Shown: positions 25,853-33,629 of the stretch, piece by piece
Layout: every line of letters begins with the position of its first letter
How positions within the stretch are numbered: the first letter of the stretch is position 1
Assembly (NCBI RefSeq): GCF_001654455.1
Contig: NZ_CP015772.1
Span: forward strand, 3,286,001-3,350,000
Direction of reading: 5' to 3'
Source: Niabella ginsenosidivorans
GTDB lineage: Bacteria; Bacteroidota; Bacteroidia; Chitinophagales; Chitinophagaceae
DNA length: 64,000 nucleotides
Notes under the pieces: model-generated
The model's database searches: none
Told to the model about the DNA's origin: nothing
What the model saw: only the letters and a program-made list of their open reading frames with translations
Translations under genes and position numbers: made by a program

Positions 25853-26712
25853 TTATCCGTTAATGATCTCGCCTCCATTAGGGTGCAATACCTGTCCGGT
25901 GATAAAGCTGGCATCATCACTGGCCAGGAATAAATAACATGGTGCAATTTCATTAGGCTCCCCGGCCCGACCCATTGGCACATCGCTGCCAAACGTGGCA
26001 ACCTTATCTTTGTCAAAAGACGAAACAATCAAAGGTGTCCATACCGGTCCCGGTGCTACTGCATTCACCCGGATGCCTTTCCTAACCAGGTTACCTGCAA
26101 GACTTCTTGTAAAACCAACAATAGCCCCTTTAGTGGATGCATAATCTATTAATGAAGAGCTGCCCCTATATGCGGTTACCGATGTGGTATTAATAATGCA
26201 GCTTCCTTTTTTCATATAGCCAACCGCATATTTTGATAACCAGAAACAGGAAAAGAAATTGGTGTAAAATGTTTTCAAAAGCTGTTCTGTACTGATTGCT
26301 TCAACAGACTCCTGCTCCCATTGCGTACCTGCGTTGTTAATTAATATATCCAGCCCCCCAAAGCCTTTATTGTTTCTTCAATGATCATGATACACTCTTC
26401 TTCTTTACTGATATCCCCTCTGATCAGGCTGCAGGAGCCTCCTTCGGCGTTAATAATACGCTGTGTGTCTGCCGCATCAGCATCTTCATTCAGATAAGCA
26501 ATGGCCAGGTGCGCCCCTTCCTTTGCCAACAATAAGGCAATTGCTTTTCCGATGCCGCTGTCTCCGCCTGTGATCAATGCCTTTTTACCTGCCAGCCGGC
26601 CTCCTTCATACTGCTTTGGCTGGCTTTGCGGCCGGGGATGCATCTCATTTTCAGTGCCGGGTTTTTCCTGTACCTGTCCGGGGCGTAATGGTTGCTTCTT
26701 TTCCTTTTCCAT
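25853..26712 (-). pseudogene. SDR-family oxidoreductase, one frameshift
   Basis: Two frames join to a full-length YhdF/YghA-like SDR of about 285 residues. Part one (26712 down to about 26359) has the polar tail typical of this subfamily (QKPGTENEMHPRPQ-like), then ALITGGDSGIGKAIALLLA. Frame is lost at a run of six G on the minus strand (26359-26354): one extra G would give GGLDILINNAG and continue into WEQESVEAI. Part two has SCIINTTSVTAYRG, the catalytic YASTKGAIVGFT, PGPVWTPLI and HPNGGEIING. These enzymes are often found in stress loci. One missing base is the only lesion, so this may be a sequencing error or phase-variable tract. Confidence 0.85.
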
Positions 26713-26736
26713 AACATTTGTTTATAGATTATTTAT

Positions 26737-26763
26737 AAAAGGGGAGCTCCATACTCCCCTTTT
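26737..26763 (-). terminator. Terminator between the KGG gene and the SDR relic
   Basis: Perfect 10-bp arms AAAAGGGGAG / CTCCCCTTTT with a 7-nt loop. The T-run is present on both strands, so it may work in both directions. It lies just after the KGG gene stop. Confidence 0.75.
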
Positions 26764-26779
26764 TATCTGTCCTCCGCGG

Positions 26780-27277
26780 TTAACGATGCGCCCGGGATTT
26801 TCTTCCTGCACCACGACTGCCTCCATGAGCAGCTTCGCCGCCTTTTTTTGCAGCCTGTGTCCGCTGTGCCTTGCTCATAGCTGCAAACCCCCGTTTTGAA
26901 GAGCCATTGGATGAAGAACGGTGCCCTGAAGCTGACTGGCCCTTTGACCGGCCTGATGAAGTGGAACGCCTGCTACGGCTGGCAGTGCTGCTTTCTCCTG
27001 ACCGGAAACGGCCTCTGCTATCCCTGGTCCTTCCGGATTCCTCTTCCGCTTCCTCCTCTCCTTCTTCCTCATTGTAGTCCTCATCATCATGGTCGTGGTT
27101 GTCTTTTACTTCATAATCATCATATTCATCTTCATAATCCGAAAAGTCATCATCATATTCATCATCGTCATTGGCGTCTTCAAACCCGTGCTTATAACCC
27201 AGCTTGTATACTTCTTCAAAAACAGAAGTATCCGATTGATGGCTCTTACTGCTCCGTGCACCTTGCTTTGCTTTCAT
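26780..27277 (-). CDS. Acidic/basic low-complexity protein with C-terminal KGG motif
   Basis: 165 residues in blocks. A short N-terminal region has FEEVYKLGYKHGFEDAND. An almost wholly acidic stretch of Asp/Glu/Tyr spans about 33-80, a Ser/Arg/Gly-rich stretch about 81-128, and residues 129-151 carry the stress-induced KGG motif (KRGFAAMSKAQRTQAAKKGG) followed by a basic tail. KGG repeats occur in YciG-like stress proteins. The charge pattern suggests an intrinsically disordered protein that could bind DNA or phase-separate; that is inference. Confidence 0.75.
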   Translation of the reverse strand: MKAKQGARSSKSHQSDTSVFEEVYKLGYKHGFEDANDDDEYDDDFSDYEDEYDDYEVKDNHDHDDEDYNEEEGEEEAEEESGRTRDSRGRFRSGESSTASRSRRSTSSGRSKGQSASGHRSSSNGSSKRGFAAMSKAQRTQAAKKGGEAAHGGSRGAGRKSRAHR

Positions 27278-27605
27278 AATAAATGCTTTTTAAGTTTAGA
27301 AATAATCTTGAGAATATCCTTTAAAAACAAAACAAGCAACAGGCCAGCTCCTGTATATTATAAATACCCCCGGAAAAGTTGCCGGCTTTACCAGGGCTGT
27401 TTTAAAGCGCAGAACAGGCCGTATGCCTGTCTTACAGCGTTTTTACCACGTTAGGGCATTACTAACTTTTATACAGTTCTTTCAATATTTTTAGCAGGAC
27501 CGTAATCTATTACCTACAGCATATGGCAGGTTCCGGTAAATATTGCAACATACTATGGGGAAAAGCCTCCCCAGGAGCCTTATTCTTTCTACGGGCTATA
27601 GATGG
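27278..27605. other. Non-coding stretch upstream of the KGG gene
   Basis: About 330 bp with no supported gene. It should carry the KGG gene promoter on the minus strand. Short open frames on the plus strand are antisense shadows of the acidic coding region. Confidence 0.45.
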
Positions 27606-27692
27606 TCAGAAAAATAATCCCAATATTGTATAGTAGATCACTAAAAACATAAAAAAGCCGAGGACTGCTGCATTAACATGTTTATTTTCCAT
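27606..27692 (-). CDS. Possible 28-residue single-helix membrane peptide
   Basis: ATG at 27692-27690, TGA at 27608-27606. The product MENKHVNAAVLGFFMFLVIY followed by YTILGLFF is one hydrophobic helix with a short polar N-terminus. It lies 54 bp downstream of the riboswitch-controlled gene on the same strand, so it may belong to that transcript. Small membrane proteins of this sort are real in many bacteria, but length alone gives little proof. Confidence 0.35.
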   Translation of the reverse strand: MENKHVNAAVLGFFMFLVIYYTILGLFF

Positions 27693-27746
27693 TGGATACA
27701 ATATTAACAGGTGATAAAAATTTATTTTAAAAATGGCGCTACCCCC

Positions 27747-28094
27747 CTATTTATTCACTACCCGCATTCTATTAATATCAAAGTCATCACAGGATAAAGA
27801 AACTGCAAAATGAAGCACATAAGCTGCAAAGTCTATGGGCTTCATCCTTTTTTTAAATTTCTTAACCGGCAACCGGCCTTTGCCGGCAGGCATTTTCCCG
27901 TTTTTTTCGTAAGCATATAAGGTAACGCTGAACCCTTCTTTACTAAATGAAATTTTTATGTTTACGGGGGCAAACCGCTCCGGATGGTAGTTCGGAAATT
28001 CAGCAGTCAGCAATTCTTCCACTCCTTCTCTCAGATCAAGGGCAGCATAGCCAACCAGGCTATGCGCTGCCATTTCAAAAGGCTGCTCTTTCAT
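27747..28094 (-). CDS. Unrecognised 115-residue protein downstream of a TPP riboswitch
   Basis: No family recognised. The protein is soluble with no signal or membrane span: N-terminal HSLVGYAALDLREGVEELL helix, then beta-like NIKISFSKEGFSVTLYAYEK, a basic loop (GKGRLPVKKFKKRMKP) and FAAYVLHFAVSLSCDDFDIN. The start codon is about 44 nt beyond a TPP aptamer and terminator on the same strand, so its expression should fall when thiamine pyrophosphate is plentiful. No thiamine biosynthesis, salvage or transport motif is visible. Confidence 0.7.
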   Translation of the reverse strand: MKEQPFEMAAHSLVGYAALDLREGVEELLTAEFPNYHPERFAPVNIKISFSKEGFSVTLYAYEKNGKMPAGKGRLPVKKFKKRMKPIDFAAYVLHFAVSLSCDDFDINRMRVVNK

Positions 28095-28137
28095 TCTGTA
28101 TAAATTTTACCGGCCTGTTAAAAACGGGGGCTATTAC

Positions 28138-28165
28138 AAAAGGCCCCCGGTGCTACCGGGGGGCC
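28138..28165 (-). terminator. Riboswitch expression-platform terminator
   Basis: On the minus strand, a very strong GC hairpin (GGCCCCCCGG / CCGGGGGCC, loop UAGCA or similar, one bulged base) is followed by UUUU. It starts 12 nt after the end of the TPP aptamer, the usual place for a riboswitch-controlled intrinsic terminator. Confidence 0.85.
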
Positions 28166-28177
28166 CAGATTTTCTCA

Positions 28178-28261
28178 TCTTCCTGCGCTGGCATTATCCA
28201 GTTCAGGTTCTACGGGTTTTTCTCAGTGCGTATCTTTCGATAGTTTCACCACCCCGGAAGA
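28178..28261 (-). promoter_or_regulatory. TPP riboswitch (THI element)
   Basis: Read on the minus strand from 28261, all main parts of the thi-box are present. P1 arms are UCUUCC and GGAAGA. The left conserved block is GGGGUG then CUGAGA, and ACCC follows. The strongly conserved right block reads GAACCUGAACUGGAUAAUGC then CAGCGCAGG. An optional P3a-like hairpin UAUC-GAAA-GAUA sits between the left blocks. The aptamer binds thiamine pyrophosphate; the following terminator hairpin makes it a transcription-off switch. Confidence 0.93.
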
Positions 28262-28359
28262 AAATCTATCAATATCATTTAAATAATTATGCCAAAAACC
28301 GGGCAGCCATTTATTTTAAGTTTTTAGTACTTTTTTATCTACACAGTGTGTATTGTTTT

Positions 28360-28830
28360 CTACAGTTTATTATCCTCAAAAGGCGAAAGATACCGGGGTT
28401 TCGGTCTTTTATAAAAAAAGCCCCAACAGGCAGCTGCAATAATAAAAGCAGCCGTAAGCCCTATCCTTATACCCCGGTTAAGCTTCTTATTCTTTTGGGG
28501 CGGGCGTTTGTTTATAGCGGGAATTTCCTTTACAAATTGCGCTATATACCCGTCTGAATATATGCCGTAAGCATCCAGCAATATCCCCCGTGCTCCATCC
28601 GGGGTCTGTAAAAGATACAACACAGAGTTGTCTGCCGGATCACTTCCCCCTTCAAACCGGTAAAAATTCTTTATGATAACTTCCCCGGGTGCGTACGCCT
28701 TTGGCGCTCCGTTATAAGAAAGGCCACTGCCGGTTATAAAAAAAGATCTGGTATAGCCTTCCTTTGCTGCATGCTTTATGCATTCACTGATCGTGCTCAT
28801 TTTTTGCGAAGAAGTCTCTTTTTTCATCAT
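28360..28830 (-). CDS. Tail-anchored protein of unknown function
   Basis: 156 residues. The N-terminal part (about 1-105) is soluble: a short helix with ISECIKHAAKEGYTRSFFIT, then a beta-rich region (APGEVIIKNFYRFEG, SVLYLLQTPDGARGILLDAY) often seen in uncharacterised Bacteroidota proteins. One membrane helix lies near the C-terminus (about 117-137), with a basic segment before it, so the domain faces the cytoplasm. No function known. It is on the same strand as, and 39 bp after, the DUF72 gene. Confidence 0.75.
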   Translation of the reverse strand: MMKKETSSQKMSTISECIKHAAKEGYTRSFFITGSGLSYNGAPKAYAPGEVIIKNFYRFEGGSDPADNSVLYLLQTPDGARGILLDAYGIYSDGYIAQFVKEIPAINKRPPQKNKKLNRGIRIGLTAAFIIAAACWGFFYKRPKPRYLSPFEDNKL

Positions 28831-28869
28831 TGTTGTTTACCGTCTGCAAAAACAAAAATGCTGCCGGCA

Positions 28870-29598
28870 TTATAACAGTTTTCCGGATAAGGCTCCTGCA
28901 TTCTGTACGGCATAGCCTGCCTGATCATTATCAAAATACAGATATACATCCAGTTCTTCTGCCTGCCATTTCCGGCACTTTTTCGCCCAGGTTTCAAGCA
29001 TTGAAGCAGTGTACTTTCCCTGGTATTTACCGGCAGGCCCGTGCAAACGGATGTATACAAAATCGGCAGTGGTGATAAGCGGGCTGGTTTGCCTGTTCAA
29101 ATCGTAAATACAAAAAGCGCAGTTATATTTTTTTAACAATGCATATACCTGCTCGTTATACCAGGTAGCATTCCGGAACTCAAAACTATAACGATATTTA
29201 CGTGGCAGTATTTTTAGAAATCCTTCCAGCCGCTCCGCATTTACCTTCCATGCAGGTGGCAGTTGAAACAATACAGGTCCTAATTTCTTTTTAAGATGCT
29301 TTATATGAGTAAAGAAAGGCTGCAGATCCTTTTTACCAAGGTTCAGCTTTTTCATATGGGTAAAAAAACGGCTGCCCTTAACCGCAAATAAAAAATTTCC
29401 CGGCACCGCAGCAGCCCAGGCGCTAAAAGTTTCCGCGGCAGGAAGCCGGTAAAAACTGTTGTTTATTTCTACGGTTCTGAACACCTGTGCATAATAGTTC
29501 AATTGATCTTCATTCCTGACGGTATCCGGGTAAAAAACTTTCTTCCAGTGCCGGTAATGCCAGCCGGAGGTTCCGATGTTTATTGTTCCTTTAGCCAT
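28870..29598 (-). CDS. DUF72 family protein
   Basis: 242 residues, TIM-barrel-like DUF72 (YecE family). Signature parts are INIGTSGWHYRHWKKVFYP near the start, TVEINNSFYRLP, FAVKGSRFFTHMKKL, LFQLPPAW, FEFRNATWY and YIRLHGPAGKYQGKYT. The biochemical role is not established. It shares one base with the upstream DUF421 gene (stop/start overlap at 29598), indicating one operon. Confidence 0.92.
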   Translation of the reverse strand: MAKGTINIGTSGWHYRHWKKVFYPDTVRNEDQLNYYAQVFRTVEINNSFYRLPAAETFSAWAAAVPGNFLFAVKGSRFFTHMKKLNLGKKDLQPFFTHIKHLKKKLGPVLFQLPPAWKVNAERLEGFLKILPRKYRYSFEFRNATWYNEQVYALLKKYNCAFCIYDLNRQTSPLITTADFVYIRLHGPAGKYQGKYTASMLETWAKKCRKWQAEELDVYLYFDNDQAGYAVQNAGALSGKLL

Positions 29599-30089
29599 TA
29601 TTCTATTTTAAGTATAAAACTGATCCGTCCGTTTGTTTCAATATAGACCCTCTGAACCCGGCTCAGATCTTCGCTTTTGGTTTCCAGCCGCAGGCTTTCC
29701 AAAAGATCTGTGCGGCTTAGTGCCGCCCGCCTCATATTATTCCAGAGAACAGTACCGTTATCATACAGCAGCAGCGGCTTGCCTGCAACCAGCTGACCAA
29801 ATTTTCCGCTGGCCTGCGCCCACCAGGCTACAATGCGGTTAACCAGGATCATAACTGCAGAAGCCGCCACCGTAGCCCAGTAGGGAGAGGCGCCTACAAT
29901 GCCCCGGGCCAGCACAGACCCCATTGCAATGATAATAATCGTATCAAATGCAGAGCGTTTATTAATGATGCGTATACCACCCAGGCGGATCAGCAGCAGG
30001 CAGATCAAAAATGTAACAAATGCGCGGGCCGACATTTGCCCTATGCCCAGCTCTTCGCCTTTACCAAATACCCAGTAAATAGTATTCAT
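29598..30089 (-). CDS. DUF421 (YetF-like) membrane protein
   Basis: 163 residues. Three hydrophobic segments (about 20-37, 45-70, 70-88) precede the soluble DUF421 domain with GKPLLLYDNGTVLWNNMRRA and SRTDLLESLRLE. YetF homologues in Bacillus are about 230 residues; this one lacks the C-terminal extension, as many Bacteroidota members do. Function is unknown. It overlaps the pyrophosphatase gene by 4 bp (ATGA) and touches the DUF72 gene. Confidence 0.88.
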   Translation of the reverse strand: MNTIYWVFGKGEELGIGQMSARAFVTFLICLLLIRLGGIRIINKRSAFDTIIIIAMGSVLARGIVGASPYWATVAASAVMILVNRIVAWWAQASGKFGQLVAGKPLLLYDNGTVLWNNMRRAALSRTDLLESLRLETKSEDLSRVQRVYIETNGRISFILKIE

Positions 30090-30574
30090 CCTTCATTCTT
30101 TTTAATTTGCTTTGTTGCTTCTTTGGCATTTATAAATCCCTGCGGCCGGAAGTCCTTCCCTTCTTCCCTGTTGTAATTGATAAAAAAATCCTCAAGCTCC
30201 CGCAGCAGCTTTTCCGGCAGCTCACCGGTACACCCTGTATTCCATTCATAGCCCGTAACAACAGGAGTAAATAAATACCGGTCATTACGTATCTTTTCTC
30301 CATCCTTTTCTATCTGCACTGCCTTTATAGCGCCCAGTAAGCGGCATTCGATCATACAGCCGGGAAATGTTTTGAGTGATGACAATACAAAAGCGTCCAA
30401 CGGATCTCCATCTTCGCCTTTAGTACCAGGTATAAAACCAAAGTCAAAAGGGAACACCATCCCTTCCGGCAGCAGTTTCTTCAAACAAAGCATACCATAT
30501 CTGGAATCATAATCATATTTTTCCCTGCTGCCTCTGGGCGTTTCTATAATGATAAATGTTTTGTACTTGCTCAT
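30086..30574 (-). CDS. Inorganic pyrophosphatase, family I
   Basis: 162 residues. It contains the catalytic signature GEDGDPLDAFVL (metal-binding aspartates) and the expected beta-barrel strands around FDFGFIPGTKG; the Lys/Arg residues near the start (RGSREKYDYD) match substrate-binding positions. The sequence is divergent from housekeeping Ppa and may be an accessory copy. It is the first gene of the operon with DUF421 and DUF72, joined by a 4-bp overlap. Confidence 0.85.
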   Translation of the reverse strand: MSKYKTFIIIETPRGSREKYDYDSRYGMLCLKKLLPEGMVFPFDFGFIPGTKGEDGDPLDAFVLSSLKTFPGCMIECRLLGAIKAVQIEKDGEKIRNDRYLFTPVVTGYEWNTGCTGELPEKLLRELEDFFINYNREEGKDFRPQGFINAKEATKQIKKNEG

Positions 30575-30772
30575 AGCCGGAATTTATTATTGCTGCATCA
30601 CTATTGTCCAATCTTTTATTTCACTAAAAAATTGATGCCAAACTACAGCTTATGGTACAGGAAGTATTTTGTTTTTAAGTTTCCTATCTGGAATAACAAG
30701 CGGATCATCAACAGTCAACCAGGATTAAGAAGAGGACAGATATTTGCGGCAAATTTTATTTTTGGTAACTAC

Positions 30773-31308
30773 ATGGCAAAACAGTTTCTACAATTCTATA
30801 TTGGATTGATTCTTTTTTTATGGTATCCTGTCAGCCGGCAAGCCCGGATCATTTTTTTGACCAGGCAGTATTAAACAGTAATCTTGTAAGCGACTTTGAA
30901 CCTTATAGCTTTGGCAAAGCCCTGGAGCAATACACTGTTGAGTATCCGGATGTACCGTCAGGTAAGAGGAAAGAAAAGGAAGCCCGGCAGGTTGTACAAA
31001 CCAAGATACAATCCATAGAAGGCGCTCTGGCCAGGGTAAAAGCCCTGGATGCCGGCGATGATGAGATGCGGGCTATAAAGCAGAATTCCATTGCGCTTTT
31101 TTGAAACCGCGCTTCCTGTGTACAAAAACGAATATCTGAAATATGCCAAACTATGCGATGAAAAGTCTGCATCGCCAGAGAAAGAAGCGTTATTTAAAAA
31201 AGTAGAACAGGAGGATTTTCCAAAAGTAAATGCCTGATGGACAGCCTGTACCGGAAAGGGAAACTGTTTGCCGATAAACATTATATAAATGTCAATTGGG
31301 GCAGGTAA
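30773..31308 (+). pseudogene. Helical lipoprotein relic, three frameshifts
   Basis: Three frames join into one protein of about 175 residues. The start MAKQFLQFYIGLILF runs into a T7 tract (30813-30819); one more T would give a lipobox ending VSC followed by QPASPD. The middle is long and helical (FEPYSFGKALEQYTVEYPDV and KIQSIEGALARVKALDAGDD). A shift at T6 (31097-31102) restores FETALPVYKNEYLKYAKL. One more missing C at 31233-31234 gives LMDSLYRKGKLFADKHY and the stop at 31306. Coiled, charged lipoproteins of this kind are common and uncharacterised in Bacteroidota. Confidence 0.7.
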
Positions 31309-31359
31309 AAAATCCGGCTGCCTGCTCTGCAACAATCCTACCAATCATTACAGCTGTTT

Positions 31360-31703
31360 TCATCCTCCGTTTTGCGGGTCGTATTTTGCAAACTCATTTG
31401 TATCGGTAAATGCTGATGCGGTCATTCCTGGAGCAGGAATGACCGCCTGGTTCCAGCCTGCTGTAAAATAAACCCCTCTTTTTGCCTGCAATACCGGTAC
31501 TCCACACCTGATATGTATTCAATAGTATCCGAAGCTTCTTTTTCAATTTCGTAATCATAGCTTAGCAGCCGATCCTTTAAACTTTTGTATTGGGTTTCTG
31601 TAAAAAGCTCCGGGTTTTCACCGTTATTAAAAAAACCGGCATCGTTCAGTTGCTGTTCACGATCTCTTGTTTCCGTTCTGAATAATTGTATATCGTAACT
31701 CAT
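31360..31703 (-). pseudogene. Conserved MSYDI-type hypothetical protein, frameshifted
   Basis: The frame beginning MSYDIQLFRTETRDREQQL is open to 31422, but its C-terminus is wrong. Adding one T at 31491-31490 switches into GVYFTAGWNQAVIPAP then MTASAFTDTNEFAKYDPQNG and a stop at 31360, which reads like the natural end of the family. The repaired protein has about 115 residues. Function is unknown; it may be an immunity-like or accessory protein. Its end is tail to tail with the lipoprotein relic, 51 bp apart. Confidence 0.7.
31418..31446. repeat. Perfect 12-bp inverted repeat inside the relic gene
   Basis: GCGGTCATTCCT and AGGAATGACCGC with loop GGAGC. It lies within the coding part of the frameshifted MSYDI-type gene and near the end of the convergent lipoprotein relic, so it may act as a stable 3' structure in both directions. 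There is no T-run. Confidence 0.7.
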
Positions 31704-31734
31704 ACTGCCGGTCTGTTTTCATTATTGTTACGCA

Positions 31735-33576
31735 TTATCTTTCAACAATTTCTTTTACATAATCCCCATAATAATCTATTTCCAAAGCCTGCCGGTTCAG
31801 CAATACCCGCCATCTTTTAAATGTATTAAAAAAAACGATCAGCATCAACAACATTGCAATAAAGGCCAGAACCGCCAGCAAATACTGGCCATTAGGCAGG
31901 TAAATCTTCATGATCTGTTCATAGCCTGCCCAAAAAGTGATCAGCGCCATAAATATTCCGGGAATTGCAGCACACAACGCATATTTCTTCCGGTTAAGAC
32001 GGATCAGCATCGTTGTACAAACGATCAATCCGCAAGCTGCCAGCAATTGATTGCTGATGCCAAACAATGGCCAGATGGAGCTGATATTTCCTGTATAGAC
32101 CAAATAGCCCCATGATAAAGTAAAAATAAGACTGGTGATCACAATGCCGGGCAACCAGTTCTTATCATCGAATTTCGGAAAGATAGTACCGATCATTTCC
32201 TGTAAAAAAAATCGTCCCACTCTTGTTCCTGCATCAATTGCCGTCAGAATAAAGACCGCTTCAAACATTATTGCAAAATTGTACCAATAGGCCATCACAT
32301 CATCCATAAAAGGAATCTTATCAAAAATGTGCGCCATGCCTACTGCCAGAGATACCGCGCCGCCCGTTCTTCCCATCAGGTCCACCCCAATCTTAGAGCT
32401 GATATGACCCATATCCACGGTAACCCAATCCGGGTTCTGTGCAATAAAGCCGGCATATAACCCTTTGGGAGTGTTGATACCGAAATAATCGCCCGGCATC
32501 AGCGTACAGGCCGCAATCAAAGCCATTAATGCTACAAACCCTTCCACCAGCATGGCTCCATATCCTACAAAAAGAATCTCCTTTTCATTATTCAGCATTT
32601 TAGGCGTTGTTCCGGTAGCTATTACCGCATGAAAGCCGGAAATAGCCCCGCAGGCAATCACAATAAATATAAAGGGTAAAACGGGCCCGCCAATTACTGG
32701 CCCGCCTCCGTTAACGAACTTCGTAATCGCCGGCATCTGCAGGTCCGGATGAATGATCACTACGCCTACGGTGAGCATTATAATAGTTCCGATCTTTAAA
32801 TACGTAGACAGATAATCTCTGGGTACCAGTAGCAACCACACCGGCAAAACAGACGCCAGGAAGCCATAAACAGTTATGGCTACAGCGATGGTTTCCATTT
32901 TCCAGTGAAAAAGATCTCCGATTTCTTTAAATTCCATCAACCGGTGCCCGCCCACAATTGCCGCAATCAACAAAGCACCTCCCAAAATACTTGCAAATGT
33001 TAAACTGTTTTTTTTATAGCGCATAATAAGCCCCATAATGATTGCGATCGGCAAAGTAGAGATTACCGTAAATAAAGACCAGGGCGCCTCATACATGGCA
33101 CTGATACAGGCAAGAGAAAGACCGGCCAGCGTTAAAATAAGAATAAAAAGAATGGCTGTTCCGGCAATGAGCCCTGTGGTTTTTCCAACTTCCTTACCGG
33201 CAATGGATGCCAGGCTTTCTCCCTTGTGTCTTACAGAAGCAAACAGCACAACCATATCATGCACACCGCCTGCCAGCACGCATCCGATCAGGATCCATAA
33301 AGTGCCGGGCAGGTACCCGAATTGCGCAGCCAGTACCGGGCCCACCAGGGGGCCTGCCGCCGCTATGGCGGCAAAATGATGCCCGAAAAGTACATTTTTG
33401 TGAGTAGGCACATAATCCTTGCCGTTAGAGAATTCGTATGCAGGCGTTGTATTCTTTGTATTAATACGGAGCACCCTTTGCGCAATAAAAATACCATACA
33501 CCCTGTAGGCAATAGCAAAAAGCAATAAACCACAGAAGATTAATGTGAGCGCATTCATCCCGTTCAGGAAACTCAT
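31735..33576 (-). CDS. Carbon starvation protein CstA family transporter
   Basis: 613 residues with many membrane helices (about 16). Family blocks include HHFAAIAAAGPLVGPVLAAQ, GGVHDMVVLFASVRHKGESL, ISGFHAVIATGTTPKML and IDAGTRVGRFFLQEMIG. CstA/BtsT proteins take up peptides or pyruvate at the inner membrane during starvation. It lies directly downstream of the three FAD oxidoreductases (53 bp) on the same strand and could be co-transcribed with the SusCD locus. Confidence 0.94.
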   Translation of the reverse strand: MSFLNGMNALTLIFCGLLLFAIAYRVYGIFIAQRVLRINTKNTTPAYEFSNGKDYVPTHKNVLFGHHFAAIAAAGPLVGPVLAAQFGYLPGTLWILIGCVLAGGVHDMVVLFASVRHKGESLASIAGKEVGKTTGLIAGTAILFILILTLAGLSLACISAMYEAPWSLFTVISTLPIAIIMGLIMRYKKNSLTFASILGGALLIAAIVGGHRLMEFKEIGDLFHWKMETIAVAITVYGFLASVLPVWLLLVPRDYLSTYLKIGTIIMLTVGVVIIHPDLQMPAITKFVNGGGPVIGGPVLPFIFIVIACGAISGFHAVIATGTTPKMLNNEKEILFVGYGAMLVEGFVALMALIAACTLMPGDYFGINTPKGLYAGFIAQNPDWVTVDMGHISSKIGVDLMGRTGGAVSLAVGMAHIFDKIPFMDDVMAYWYNFAIMFEAVFILTAIDAGTRVGRFFLQEMIGTIFPKFDDKNWLPGIVITSLIFTLSWGYLVYTGNISSIWPLFGISNQLLAACGLIVCTTMLIRLNRKKYALCAAIPGIFMALITFWAGYEQIMKIYLPNGQYLLAVLAFIAMLLMLIVFFNTFKRWRVLLNRQALEIDYYGDYVKEIVER

Positions 33577-33629
33577 ATATTTTTAAATTTAAAAACCATT
33601 CATTGCTTTATTATTGATATAACCATATC

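Noticed and set aside
26875-27279. Open frames antisense to the acidic/KGG gene
   Set aside because: They are by-products of its repetitive Asp/Glu codons.
28347-28364. TGTGTAT-N4-TTCTACA as a fourth copy of the dyad
   Set aside because: One arm matches only 5 of 7 positions, and it overlaps the stop codon of a gene instead of lying upstream of one.
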